Below are positions 1 through 9,248 of a stretch of DNA of 22,749 nucleotides, one piece after another (within the stretch, counting starts at the first letter, position 1; each line of letters begins with the position of its first letter). The notes under the pieces are model-generated. The model worked only from the letters and a program-made list of their open reading frames with translations, was not told the DNA's origin and searched no databases. Location: contig JASAOO010003109.1 of NCBI GenBank assembly GCA_030849075.1, forward strand, positions 1 through 22,749. The letters run 5' to 3'. Origin of the DNA: Zelonia costaricensis. Taxonomy: Eukaryota; Euglenozoa; Kinetoplastea; Trypanosomatida; Trypanosomatidae. A program made the translations under genes and the position numbers.

Positions 1-633
1 AGCGGGGCTGTGCTCGTTCCGTGCAAAGAGCGCACGCGGTGGATGTGTGTTGTGGAGGGGGGGGGGAGGTGGAGCTGAGCGCTGCAGAGGGGGGGGAGCG
101 GTGGTGGGTGGGTGGAGGGGGGTGCACACACACGCGGACGCACACGGACACACGTGCTGTAGGAAGAGTTCTGCACAGGAGAGGAGGCGAGAGGGCGGGT
201 GGGTGTGGGAGATGCGAGGAGGATGGCGTGGGAGGCAGGTGACGGTGAAGAGGACAGGTCATGAGCGCAGCCTACCGCTGCGCCCCCTGCAGGCGGCTTG
301 CGATGGTTCCGACGGCTGACCGGGGAGATTGCGACGTGAGGAGGGTTGCACAAACACGCGCAGGCACTCTCCCGGCGATGGTGAAGCACTTAGAGCGAGA
401 TGGTTTCCCGGAGTTGCAGCCGCAGGAACATCCACCGCCCCCGCCCCCTACCGCCAAACCCCCGACCCTTCCCGAGTCTGTCTGAGCGTGCGCGTGTGTC
501 GGCCGCTGCAACGGAAGGCGTCAGACCGCAGGAGGCTGTCGAGCGAGGTCTGCAGCATTGCGTGGGTGTTTTCTTTCTTGATGAGCAGGCCTCACGGGCT
601 GTGGACCAGGACTTCGTTTCCCAGTGAACGCAG

Positions 634-660
634 ACACACACACACACACACACACACACA
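634..660. repeat. (AC)n microsatellite, about 13 units
   Basis: A perfect alternating AC run on the plus strand. In the sense of gene A mRNA it reads (GT)n and starts about 285 nt after the stop codon, so it may lie in the 3' UTR. Confidence 0.9.
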
Positions 661-798
661 TTCTCTTGCACGCCTTTCTTCTCTTAATGAGAATTCGGCG
701 TAGTTGCAGACACGACAGCTGACATGGAAAAAAGCGGGAGAGGAGAGAGGTAAAGTTGCGTACGTGAATAGCGAAGTCGCTGTGCAAGCGCGTCATCC

Positions 799-822
799 AC
801 GCACGCACGCACGCACGCACGC
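799..822. repeat. (ACGC)6 tetranucleotide microsatellite
   Basis: Six perfect ACGC units lie about 125 bp beyond the stop codon of gene A. It is an ordinary short tandem repeat with no coding context. Confidence 0.9.
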
Positions 823-945
823 AAGCGTGTGGCAGCTGCCCGGCTGGTCGAGGTGCCTCACCCACTAGGGGCTCCCGCTCCGTCAGCCCCTCTTCCCCCC
901 CCCTCCCCTCCCCACCGCCACCACCGCCTCCGCATCCTCGCCTCT

Positions 946-3798
946 TCAGCGCCCGCGCAGCCGCTTGTACGCACGTACGATCCACCACGGCGACGACGGG
1001 GGCTGGAGCTCGAATACCTGCGGCGGGTGTTGCGCATCCGGCATGGCGACCTCGATTGCCCACTCCGAGTGTTGCCACTTTCGTGGCTTGTATTCGTACA
1101 GGTACACGGCAGTGCCGTCCCCTGCCAGCGGCATCGTGTACCGAACGCTGGCGTTCGGGTCCTGCAGCCACCACGCCTCGGGTGGGGCCTGGTCGATCCC
1201 GAGCGTGTTGGCGAGCACGTTGTCGCGCACCCACTGCCGCCCTCTGCTCTCCTCCGCCGCCTCCATCGACATGTACACCTCCGCGGACGCGTTCGACTGC
1301 CGCAGCATCGGCGCCGCCGCAGCGGTGACACGGAACTCAGTTCGAAAAAAGTGGTCGAGGAACAGTTGATCAGCGGGCGTGCAGCGGTGCACGAGCAGCG
1401 AGTGGGCGCGGACGAAGTTGAAGAGTCCGCGGTGGGCGTCGTGGAAGCGGCGGCGCTCCAGGTCGGCCACAAACCACAGTCGCCGCCGCGGGCACAGCTC
1501 GGCGATGCGGTGATGGTTGTCCTGAATCATGCGACCTACCATGAAGTCCTCGTACTGCATGATGATCGACTTGTACATCACCTCCCACGCCGCGTTGAAC
1601 TCGAGCGTCGCCAGTCGCACGGCGAGTCGATTCACGTCGTGCGTGTGCTCCAGCACGGCCTGGACGACCCGGCGGTGGATGAGGTAGCCCGACCCGCCTT
1701 GGTATGGCACACTCGAGCGGTTCAAGGTGGAGCCCATGTACAAACACTCGCCGCCGACGCGGCTCGTCAGCTCGACCGCGCCCGCCTCGGCATCCGCACC
1801 ACCACGGGCCCTGCGAGTCTCGCCCCGACGGCCGGCGGCGGCCTTCTGCTGGCTCTGCGACGTGGTGGGAGGACCCTTGCGCGGCCGGTCCCACCCGTCA
1901 CGCAGGTGGCGCAGGTCGCTCAGGAGCTGCGGCACCTTCAGGTAGCTGTCGTCATCACCCTTCATGATGTACGGCACGTCGGGGAACGCAGTGTAGGCGT
2001 AGATCAGCCACAGGATTGTCTTCTGGCTCATGCCCACCTCGACCGGAAGACCCCAGTCCGTAGTGCCGCCAAGCTTCTTGGCCGTCGTGGGCCGCCGGTC
2101 CGTCAGCATGTTCACCCACAGGCAGTCGCGGCGCCGCAGCGCCTCCTGCCACAGCGCCGCCGACGCGTGGCACACGTACGTCGCGGGCGCAACGTACGCA
2201 GGCGTCACGGGCAGCGACAGCGCAGCCGCCAGCGCGGCCACCGACGTCGACGTGTTCGGCTGCGCGGCCGCAACGGCGGTGGTGCGGACGGACGTGCACG
2301 GGGAGTCCGCCAGCAGCTGCGCCGACGCGCCGGGGTTGCGCCAGCGCTCGCGCAGCGCCACGCGCCGCCGCTCGTAGTGCGGCTCCGCCACTGCCGCCTG
2401 GTCCGCCCGTTCCCCTTCCTGCGTCAGCGGCGTCGTGCTGCCCACCTCCGCAAACGTAGGGAAGAGCTGCATCACGTCGACCTCCGTGTGCAGCCCGGCG
2501 TCCTCAGGCGGCTGCTCCGCCGCGGCAAATATGTAAAGCGGGAGCAGCGCGCCGGCGAAGGCGTTCGCACTGCGCGCAACCTCGCGGTACGTCAGCCACG
2601 TTGCGCGCTGCGCCTCACGCATCGTCGTCCGCACCGGCTGGTCCGTGGACGGGATGCCCATCACCACCAGGTACGGCGGCGCGGGCAGCGGCCGCGTGTC
2701 CCGCACAACCGCAGCCGCGTACTCGCGCTGCATCGCGTACGACCGGGTCACCCACGGCCAGTGCGCCAGCTCCGCCGCGACGTCCACGTCGTCCGTCACG
2801 CTCGCCATCGCAAGCAGCAGCGGCCCAATCAAGCCCAGCGGTGCAGACGGCGTCGCGAACACCGAAGTGCCGCGCAGGTCTTCGCCGTCCGTGGCGCTGT
2901 GATAGGTGTCCGCATCCAGACACTCCGTGCACGTCGGGTCCACCACACGCAGCGTCCACGAGGGCAGCACCGGCACTGCGGCGGATGTGCGCGCGTCGGC
3001 GGTCTGCAACTCGGCCTTCTGCCCTGTGCGCGGCGCACGAGCGACGCCGCTCGCGGCGACGGCCACAGCAAGCGAGGAGGCGGGTGGTGGCAGGTACTCA
3101 AGGTACTCCGTCGGAGTCATCATGCCAAGCGACGGTGGCTGATGCAGCTGCACAAGAAGCCACCCTGAACACGCGACCTCAAGTGCCAGAAGAATACACA
3201 GAAGGTATGCATGGAAGCGACGGAGGAAGAGGTGCAGGCGCTTGGCAAGTCGACCCAGCCTCGACGGCGACTCCCGCGAGAACCACACATTGGTGCCGTG
3301 CAGGAGGGCCGGCGTGCCGAACAGTGGGGAGGCGGCGTCGCCGTTCGTGTGGGCGGCACGGGCGGCAGACGCGCCGCGCCATCTCGACAACGGTTTGAGT
3401 ACCGATGAGGACGAGGACGAGGCGTACAACGGGGCAGGAGGCGGTGATGGAAAGCCCTTCGCGGCGGACAGCGCGTCCGCGTCACTCCCAGCGTTGAGCG
3501 AGCCGCGCTGTGCTGGAGAAGCATGCGAGATGCGGCGCAGGTGGCGCTGCGTTACAGAGTCCGTGGAGCTTCGAGTAGACACGATGGAGGTCACCGGGAT
3601 GATGGACGACTGGGGCGCCACCCAGCTCGCCGCACTCGAGGAGAAGGCGATGTGTTTCGCCGCAGCGGCGCTGCAGTCGCTGAAGGTGCAGTCAACGCTC
3701 GGGACGGCGGTGGCGGCGAAGGGCGCGCTGGCTGGCCTGTGTGAAGTCGGCGCCCCGCGCGACGAGGACTGCAGGGACGTCCGCGAGGTACTACGCAT
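946..3798 (-). CDS. SCG-like phosphoglycan beta-1,3-galactosyltransferase (GT31 type), gene A
   Basis: This 950-residue protein is predicted to be a Golgi type II membrane enzyme that adds beta-1,3-galactose to phosphoglycan repeats of lipophosphoglycan or proteophosphoglycan. Visible features in order: a Ser/Ala-rich cytosolic tail (1-195), one membrane helix (about 197-217) preceded by Arg/Lys, a variable stem with a CxxC pair (C290, C293), a GIPSTDQP block (381-388) followed by R-x-A-Q-R-A-T-W (394-401), the KGDDDSYLKVP metal-binding block (613-623, DDD 615-617), and YEDFMVG (749-755), matching the ED-x-x-x-G block of GT31 enzymes. Several N-x-S/T sites occur. The start is an ATG and the first one after a candidate splice acceptor near 3882. 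The core is closely similar to gene B, the next gene upstream, so the two look like tandem paralogues. Family assignment is strong; donor, acceptor and linkage are inferred, and an SCG-related member of another specificity is possible. Confidence 0.85.
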   Translation of the reverse strand: MRSTSRTSLQSSSRGAPTSHRPASAPFAATAVPSVDCTFSDCSAAAAKHIAFSSSAASWVAPQSSIIPVTSIVSTRSSTDSVTQRHLRRISHASPAQRGSLNAGSDADALSAAKGFPSPPPAPLYASSSSSSVLKPLSRWRGASAARAAHTNGDAASPLFGTPALLHGTNVWFSRESPSRLGRLAKRLHLFLRRFHAYLLCILLALEVACSGWLLVQLHQPPSLGMMTPTEYLEYLPPPASSLAVAVAASGVARAPRTGQKAELQTADARTSAAVPVLPSWTLRVVDPTCTECLDADTYHSATDGEDLRGTSVFATPSAPLGLIGPLLLAMASVTDDVDVAAELAHWPWVTRSYAMQREYAAAVVRDTRPLPAPPYLVVMGIPSTDQPVRTTMREAQRATWLTYREVARSANAFAGALLPLYIFAAAEQPPEDAGLHTEVDVMQLFPTFAEVGSTTPLTQEGERADQAAVAEPHYERRRVALRERWRNPGASAQLLADSPCTSVRTTAVAAAQPNTSTSVAALAAALSLPVTPAYVAPATYVCHASAALWQEALRRRDCLWVNMLTDRRPTTAKKLGGTTDWGLPVEVGMSQKTILWLIYAYTAFPDVPYIMKGDDDSYLKVPQLLSDLRHLRDGWDRPRKGPPTTSQSQQKAAAGRRGETRRARGGADAEAGAVELTSRVGGECLYMGSTLNRSSVPYQGGSGYLIHRRVVQAVLEHTHDVNRLAVRLATLEFNAAWEVMYKSIIMQYEDFMVGRMIQDNHHRIAELCPRRRLWFVADLERRRFHDAHRGLFNFVRAHSLLVHRCTPADQLFLDHFFRTEFRVTAAAAPMLRQSNASAEVYMSMEAAEESRGRQWVRDNVLANTLGIDQAPPEAWWLQDPNASVRYTMPLAGDGTAVYLYEYKPRKWQHSEWAIEVAMPDAQHPPQVFELQPPSSPWWIVRAYKRLRGR

Positions 3799-3855
3799 GA
3801 CGGCTCTGCGGTAACGAGCGATTTAACTAGAACTGGCGTGTACGACTGTACGTAG

Positions 3856-3881
3856 GTGTGTGTGTGTGTGTGTGTGTGTGT
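3856..3881. repeat. (GT)13 microsatellite in the leader of gene A
   Basis: A perfect GT run on the plus strand; it reads (AC)13 in the mRNA sense of gene A, 58-83 nt before the ATG and directly after the candidate splice acceptor. Confidence 0.9.
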
Positions 3882-3905
3882 CTCAACAACGAAGGAAAAG
3901 ATTGG
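3882..3905 (-). promoter_or_regulatory. Candidate trans-splice acceptor of gene A
   Basis: On the minus strand a pyrimidine-rich tract (3905-3887) leads to the first AG at 3883-3882. This would give a leader of about 83 nt starting with the (AC)13 array and containing no ATG before 3798. It is a prediction from pattern only. Confidence 0.45.
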
Positions 3906-4141
3906 AGTTTCGTTTTGTGGGTTTCTGCTGTTTCCTGTTAGTGTTCCTCTTATTTTTGTTGTTGTTTTGTGGATGCGGCGATGTCAGCCGCGCTCGTGGG
4001 GTCCCTCTGCGTGTTCACCGCTCACGTACCAAATGGCTGCACATGCCCAGCAAGACAGAGGGTGGGGCGGGGCGGGGAGGGGAGTTGAGAGAGTCGACAC
4101 GCGGCCGAAGTAGAAGAATACGGGGCTCAGTGGTTGGGCTG

Positions 4142-4204
4142 ACACACACACACATACACACGCGCGCGCGCGCGTACATACACGTAGGCGCACGTGTGTG
4201 TGTA
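4142..4204. repeat. Alternating purine-pyrimidine tract (CA)n-(CG)7-(GT)n
   Basis: A CA run (4142-4160, one interruption) passes into seven CG units (4161-4174) and, after a short spacer, into a GT run (about 4194-4204). Alternating CG/CA DNA of this kind is the type known to adopt left-handed Z-DNA under supercoiling, and the CA and GT ends can pair with each other. Confidence 0.75.
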
Positions 4205-4707
4205 GCACTCGGAGCCTCAGTGCTGGCCCTCCGCGGGGAGGTGGGAGGGGGGGGAGCAACAACGCAGACGAGGGAGGAGGCACGTTGGGCAGGCTCGCGT
4301 GATGCGACGTCCCACACGAGAAGGAGAGCCCCTCAAGTGCGACTCGCCGCCCTTGCCCCCCCCCCCCCGCCGCCTGATGCTGCGCCTCAAGGAAGACGAG
4401 CAGAGGAGGAAAAGCAGAAAACACAGTGCAGCTGTGCGCAGGGTGCCCGCGGCGTGGAAGTCGAACTGGCCCTGCCGCGTCCGACGTCCTCGCGCAGCCC
4501 ATGCCACAATGTCCTCTGCTCCTCGTTCTGTTTGCTTGTTCGCTTGTTTGTTCGATTCCCTCGCGGCGCGGTGAAAGCCCGCAGCGGCGCCGCGGCCCCG
4601 CTCGCGCCTTCTCGGTGTAGCAGTCTCCAGCAAGTTCCGCGTGCGTCGGTGCTTGAGGGCGATGACGGCGTTGACCAGCGGCTGATGGCAGAAGGCTTGC
4701 CAGTTGA

Positions 4708-4739
4708 TGTGTGTGTCTGTGTGTGTGTGTGTGTGTGTG
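4708..4739. repeat. (TG)n microsatellite, left arm of opposed pair
   Basis: A TG run with one interruption at 4717; the perfect part is 4718-4739. It is complementary to the CA run at 4802-4826. Confidence 0.9.
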
Positions 4740-4801
4740 AGGCCTCCGCGAGAAGAAAACAGATACAAAGCGCAGTCGGAGCAGACACAAACACAAGTGC
4801 C

Positions 4802-4826
4802 CACACACACACACACACACACACAC
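4802..4826. repeat. (CA)12 microsatellite, right arm of opposed pair
   Basis: A perfect CA run; it reads (GT)12 in the mRNA sense, starting about 31 nt after the stop of gene B, and so probably lies in its 3' UTR. Confidence 0.9.
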
Positions 4827-4856
4827 GGCTTGAAGCCCACATGTGCCCTGGAGCAC

Positions 4857-7800
4857 TTACATCACCACACGACTGCGCCAGCCGTTGAAGACAAGAATGC
4901 CGTCACTGAACGGCTCGTACTCGACATGGTCGATGGCCACGCCGTCACGCGTCGACACGTACGGTGGCACGTCGACACTGCCCTCCCGTGGGGCAGTCCA
5001 CCACGTCGCCGGCATGCTGAACCACTCCGCCGCCGCCGCCGTGGACGGCGAGTTCGCAGCCTGAGCCCTCTGCCACGCCGCGCCGCGCTCTTGGAGCTCC
5101 TGCTCCGTCGCCGAGGCGGCTCCACCGGCGTACCGGCGATGCTCCTGTGAAAAGAAGTGGTGCAAGAACTGCACGTCTGCCACGCGGCAGCGGTGCACGG
5201 CGACGGAGGCCCACGTGATGTTGCGCGTGCGGCCGCGGTGGAGGTCGTGAAAGCGGGGAAGGTCCTCCCAGATGTACCAGTGCCGGCGGAACGGGCACAG
5301 CTCGTTTGCCAGGAAGTGGCGCTCTGTGAGCAACTTACCCAGCATTACATCCTCGTGGTCCATCATGTTCGCGTAGTACGCGTGCGCCGCCGCCGCGCTG
5401 TAGTCGGTCGCCACGAGGTAGGCGACGTCGTTGTTGAACTCCGGCCGCGGCTCCACGACAGCTTGCACGAGCCGCCGATGCAGCAGAAAGAACATGCCCG
5501 CGGCGAAGTAGAGCTCGCCGTTCCAGCGGCGCATGCTACCCCAGTACACGCACTCCTCGTTCGCGCGGGCCACGGCGTCGGCGTCGTCGGCAAAGTTCAT
5601 GCGGCCCTTCGCGGAGGACGCGTCTGGCGGCGGTGGCACACGGCCGCGCCGCCCACGCCGTATGTAGCGAACGTCACTGAGGTACTGCGGCACTTTAAGG
5701 TAGCTGTCGTCGTCACCCTTCATGATGAACGGCACATCGGGGAACGCAGTGTAGGCGTACTCGAGCCACAGGATCAGCTTCTGGCTCATGCCCACCTCCA
5801 CACGGAGGCCCCACTTACCGTCCCCGCCCACCGTCTTGGTCGTGGAGGGGCGGCGGTCCGTCAGCATGTCCACCCACAGCCCATCGCACCGCTCCAGCGC
5901 CTCACGCCACAGCGCGGCCGACGCGTGGCACACGTAGCGGGCCGGCGATGTCGCCAGCGGGGTCACGGGAAGCGAGAGCAGTCGCGAGAGGAGCGGCAGC
6001 GGCGCGAAAGTCGCCTCGGACACGTCGGTGAAGACGTCGCACGGTGCGTCCAGCTCATCGGCTGCCGCCGCCTCGCGCCAGTTGGGCCGCAGCCGCAGCC
6101 GTCGGCGCGGGACCGCGACGGCACGCAGCAAGCGTTCGACCTCGGCGGATGGCAGCGGTGCGGGAGAGGATGAGCGGCCTTGCGCTACCGCACCCGCCTC
6201 GTTACTGGACAGCACCTCCTGCAGGGCGTACCAGGTGGCCAAGCTCGCGACGTCCGCGACGCGCGGCAGGAGCAGCGTGGGATCGTGGCTGAGTCGGCGA
6301 CTGTCTGCGCTCACGTACGCCGCCTCCACACCGCGTGACTGCGGTGTCTGATGAACCTTTGGAGCGTGCGTGTCGGCGGTGTGTGGGCCCGGTGCCACGC
6401 CTGTCGTGGACAGAGTCGAAGCCGTCGTCGTCCTTGTGGTGGAGTCCTGCGGCGCGGTGCCGAGGGGGCGGCCCGCGAGGACCTGCCGCTCCACCGCCGC
6501 GAAGATGTACAGCGGCAGCAGCGCCCCAGTGAAGTCGTTCTCGCGCCGCGCCACCTCGCTGTAGGACATCCACGTCGCACGCTGAGCGGCTCGCAAGGCC
6601 ACGCGCTGGGGCTGGTCCGTGGACGGGATGCCCAGCACGGCAAGGGGCACCGCCACCTTCTGGCCAGCAGCGCCGTGTGCGCCGCGCGGATGTGGGACGG
6701 GCCCCGCCTTCACGCTGTCCCTCGCTGAACGAAGTGCACGCAGCCACGTCCACCGCGGCAGCTCCGCACGCACGTCGACGTCGTCCGTCACGCTCGCCAT
6801 CGCCAGCAGCATCGGCCCAATGCGGCCCAGCGGCGCCGCGGACGTCGCGAAGACGGCAAGTGTCGTTGAAGCCGGAGCACTGCGCTTCTTCGAGTCAGTG
6901 CCGAACACACCTACGGGAGCAGCGCCATCTGCGGGGGGGGCGGTGGTGGTAGAAGACGTAGCGGTACCCGCGCCATCCGCCAGCCCTGCATCGAGCAGAA
7001 CCGCCGCCTTCATCGCCTCGGCGTATCCCTGACCCTCCAGGCACTCGGGGCAGCCCTGCCGCACGACATGCAACGTCCACGCAGGGACCTGTGTCACGGA
7101 CAAGGTGTCCGCCCCTGGAAGGAGGAAGCGCAGGCGGGGATGTCGCTGCCGAAAGGAACGACCAAGCATGCTTTCCGCGAGCGAGGCGCGCTGTGTGCCG
7201 TACTCGTCCACCGCCGCACGCCACTCCTGCAGCGAGGCGTGTGCCTCGTCGCCCTCGTCCGTGGTCTGCGGGTGAGGCCGCCGCTGTAGGTCGGGGGGTA
7301 ACGTGGGCTGCTGCAGCACCACCGCCCAGGGCACCGTGGGTGGGTTGACGGCGCCGGGCAGGCCGCAGAGCTGCATCCGACTTACAAACAAGTCTTCGCT
7401 CTCCCACAGCCGCGCAAGGGCCGATTCCGTGAGCGGGACCACGACCAGCCACATCAGCACTACGCCACTCAGCAGCGCCGCGATGAGGACGGCACGCCTG
7501 CGCTGCCACGTGCGTTGAAGGCACTCCCGGGCATCCTCGTATTCCCCGCGCAGGATGACCAGAGCCGCGTTGCGGCGACGCCCGCGCTCGCCGAGCAGCC
7601 GCCGCGTGAAGGGGCAGCAGCAGCAGCAGCACAGCACCACCAGGCAAAGCCGCAGCGCGTCCATGAACACCTCGACGGGGGACCGGGGCGGCAGCGGCGG
7701 TGGTGCGTGGCGGCGGGGTGGCGCTGCCATGGCACGCTGGCGAGTTGCTATGGCCGCCGCCGCCGCAGCAGCAGCAGCACCTGTGGGGCTCTCATCACGG

Positions 7801-9248
7801 TGCACGTGTCCGCCGCGGAGAAGCCCCATCAGCCGATGCCGGAGGCTCACGTATGGGGCCACTCCACCGATGGCGCGGGCCTCAAACGCCTCATCATCAG
7901 AGTCGCCGTCGCGGTGCACGCGGTTGCCGCGGCGCGTGCGAGGGCCGCCCATCAACGCTGCCGAGGAGCCTGCCGATGCCCTGGCGAGGCGGGCGAGCTG
8001 TGAGCTGCTGTCCCCCACCGTGGTGGACGCGGCAGAGGACGCGCTGTCCCACCAGCACGCGCTGCCGGAGTCGCCAACTGGGGTGAGGCCGCGCACTCGA
8101 TCGAGTGCACCATCGCACGCGCCCCCCTCCTCCGCACCGGAGCTGCCACTGTCATCGAAGCCGGCGCAGTAGTGCAACGGCTGACGGCGCCGTCGCTGCT
8201 CTTGCACACGCCGTGGCGTGATGATACTGCGACTGCGGCTCCCGAAGCTGTCGGTCCCGACCACTTCCTGGCGGTCCCGCCACGACCACCACGTCCAGCG
8301 CCGCAGGAAGCACAGTCGGAGCAGGCGGTACAGCACGTACGTCAGAGAGGCGGAGTGGCGCGACCACCACCAAAGCACGGACCCCGCCGTACCACCGCTG
8401 GCCTTCGCGCTGATCGCGGTGGCCGCGGCGACTGTGTTGGTGTTCGTCATCGTCACCGTCAGCGGGGGGGACGGTACCACGCAGGCGAGCGGCGCCGCGG
8501 TGGAGAAAAGGGTGACGGAGGCGCCGCGCCAGTTTGCTGGCGATGGCGCGGCTGCCGTTGCGTCCACCAACGGCGCTGATGCCGACGCCGTCGTCGCTGC
8601 GACGCCAACGCCGCCGCACGGGTAGTGGGATCGAGGCCCCTCCGCGCCTGCGTCGTTTGACCGGAGGGCGCGCAGGCCGGTGCTGGGAAGAAGTTGGCTG
8701 GAGGCCGCGGTCGCACCACCTGCTGCCGCAGCTGATGTCCCCCTCGGCGCCTCCGCCATTGTCGCTGCTGCCGGCGCAGCCTGTTCGAGCTCTGATGACC
8801 CAGGCAGCCCCTCCAACCGCGTCAGTGACGCGAGTTGACGCCCCGGCGGCGCGCTCATCTCGGCATGCGTGGCAATCACAACATCACTCCCCTCACACTC
8901 CGCGAGCGGTGCAGGGGGTCCAGCGGTGGGGCGGGACGAGACAGGGTTTACCGCGTCGGCGACGTGAGCTCGATCAGGCAGCGCGGTTCCCTGTTCACCC
9001 CACGGGCAACCAGGACACGCCTTGGCAGCTCCCGACGCGCCTTTCGCCGATTCACCCATGCCCGCTGCTGCACCGGTCGCCGCGCCGGTGCCGCGCGCGG
9101 CTTGCGCCTGCGACGGGGATGGCGGGGCTGCGCTGCGGTCTGGCACCCAAATCCCATCGGGTGGTGCACGTGCGGGGTGACGGTCACTGCCGCTCATGCT
9201 GCGGCGCGTCACGTGGGAGTGCAGCAGCGGCGCTGCATCCTCCGTCAT
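4857..9248 (-). CDS. SCG-like phosphoglycan beta-1,3-galactosyltransferase with long cytosolic tail, gene B
   Basis: A 1463-residue protein whose C-terminal part (about 700-1463) parallels gene A: a CxxC pair (733-736), GIPSTDQP (873-880) then R-A-A-Q-R-A-T-W (886-893), the KGDDDSYLKVP block (DDD 1179-1181) and HEDVMLG (EDVMLG 1299-1304). These are GT31-type blocks, and the predicted role is Golgi beta-1,3-galactosylation of phosphoglycans. The main membrane helix is about 586-606, so some 585 residues precede it, far longer than the roughly 195 in gene A. That tail is Ala/Gly/Ser/Pro/Arg-rich, with a Trp/Leu-rich stretch (292-324), a nine-Ala run (491-499) and a hydrophobic stretch ending in six cysteines (C540-C545). 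The longest open frame starts with GTG six codons earlier; the first ATG (9248) is chosen. A shorter product starting nearer the helix cannot be excluded. Exact donor and acceptor are inferred. Confidence 0.85.
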   Translation of the reverse strand: MTEDAAPLLHSHVTRRSMSGSDRHPARAPPDGIWVPDRSAAPPSPSQAQAARGTGAATGAAAGMGESAKGASGAAKACPGCPWGEQGTALPDRAHVADAVNPVSSRPTAGPPAPLAECEGSDVVIATHAEMSAPPGRQLASLTRLEGLPGSSELEQAAPAAATMAEAPRGTSAAAAGGATAASSQLLPSTGLRALRSNDAGAEGPRSHYPCGGVGVAATTASASAPLVDATAAAPSPANWRGASVTLFSTAAPLACVVPSPPLTVTMTNTNTVAAATAISAKASGGTAGSVLWWWSRHSASLTYVLYRLLRLCFLRRWTWWSWRDRQEVVGTDSFGSRSRSIITPRRVQEQRRRRQPLHYCAGFDDSGSSGAEEGGACDGALDRVRGLTPVGDSGSACWWDSASSAASTTVGDSSSQLARLARASAGSSAALMGGPRTRRGNRVHRDGDSDDEAFEARAIGGVAPYVSLRHRLMGLLRGGHVHRDESPTGAAAAAAAAAIATRQRAMAAPPRRHAPPPLPPRSPVEVFMDALRLCLVVLCCCCCCPFTRRLLGERGRRRNAALVILRGEYEDARECLQRTWQRRRAVLIAALLSGVVLMWLVVVPLTESALARLWESEDLFVSRMQLCGLPGAVNPPTVPWAVVLQQPTLPPDLQRRPHPQTTDEGDEAHASLQEWRAAVDEYGTQRASLAESMLGRSFRQRHPRLRFLLPGADTLSVTQVPAWTLHVVRQGCPECLEGQGYAEAMKAAVLLDAGLADGAGTATSSTTTAPPADGAAPVGVFGTDSKKRSAPASTTLAVFATSAAPLGRIGPMLLAMASVTDDVDVRAELPRWTWLRALRSARDSVKAGPVPHPRGAHGAAGQKVAVPLAVLGIPSTDQPQRVALRAAQRATWMSYSEVARRENDFTGALLPLYIFAAVERQVLAGRPLGTAPQDSTTRTTTASTLSTTGVAPGPHTADTHAPKVHQTPQSRGVEAAYVSADSRRLSHDPTLLLPRVADVASLATWYALQEVLSSNEAGAVAQGRSSSPAPLPSAEVERLLRAVAVPRRRLRLRPNWREAAAADELDAPCDVFTDVSEATFAPLPLLSRLLSLPVTPLATSPARYVCHASAALWREALERCDGLWVDMLTDRRPSTTKTVGGDGKWGLRVEVGMSQKLILWLEYAYTAFPDVPFIMKGDDDSYLKVPQYLSDVRYIRRGRRGRVPPPPDASSAKGRMNFADDADAVARANEECVYWGSMRRWNGELYFAAGMFFLLHRRLVQAVVEPRPEFNNDVAYLVATDYSAAAAHAYYANMMDHEDVMLGKLLTERHFLANELCPFRRHWYIWEDLPRFHDLHRGRTRNITWASVAVHRCRVADVQFLHHFFSQEHRRYAGGAASATEQELQERGAAWQRAQAANSPSTAAAAEWFSMPATWWTAPREGSVDVPPYVSTRDGVAIDHVEYEPFSDGILVFNGWRSRVVM

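Larger units (their letters stand above)
1..945. other. Spacer downstream of gene A (3' UTR and intergenic)
   Basis: No gene is supported here. The open frames on either strand are short, overlap one another and translate to low-complexity Arg/Gly/Pro or to His/Thr and Cys/Val repeats from microsatellites. Since gene A is read leftward and stops at 946, the right part is probably its 3' UTR. The stretch holds G runs near 56-115, a CA array at 634-660, an ACGC array at 799-822 and a pyrimidine-rich plus strand around 885-945. Confidence 0.7.
3799..4856. other. Spacer between genes B and A
   Basis: About 1.06 kb with no supported gene. The open frame running through it on the plus strand begins with a Cys/Val repeat made by the GT array and shows no domain, so it is taken as noise. 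The spacer contains the leader of A, a guanine-rich cluster near 4060-4085, CA/CG alternating DNA near 4142-4174, a C run near 4360 and a pair of opposed dinucleotide arrays at 4708-4739 and 4802-4826. Confidence 0.7.

Noticed and set aside
829..3168. A 779-codon open frame on the plus strand
   Set aside because: It lies antisense to gene A, is dominated by Arg, His, Gln and Val as expected from reading a GC-biased gene backwards, shows no motif, and runs against the direction of all other genes.
4545..4565. A tRNA-like TTCGATT box
   Set aside because: The bases on each side cannot form the T-stem, and no matching anticodon or acceptor stem was found upstream.
3860..4888. A 342-codon plus-strand open frame through the B-A spacer
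   Set aside because: It begins with a Cys/Val repeat from the GT array, crosses several other repeats and ends antisense to gene B; no domain is visible.
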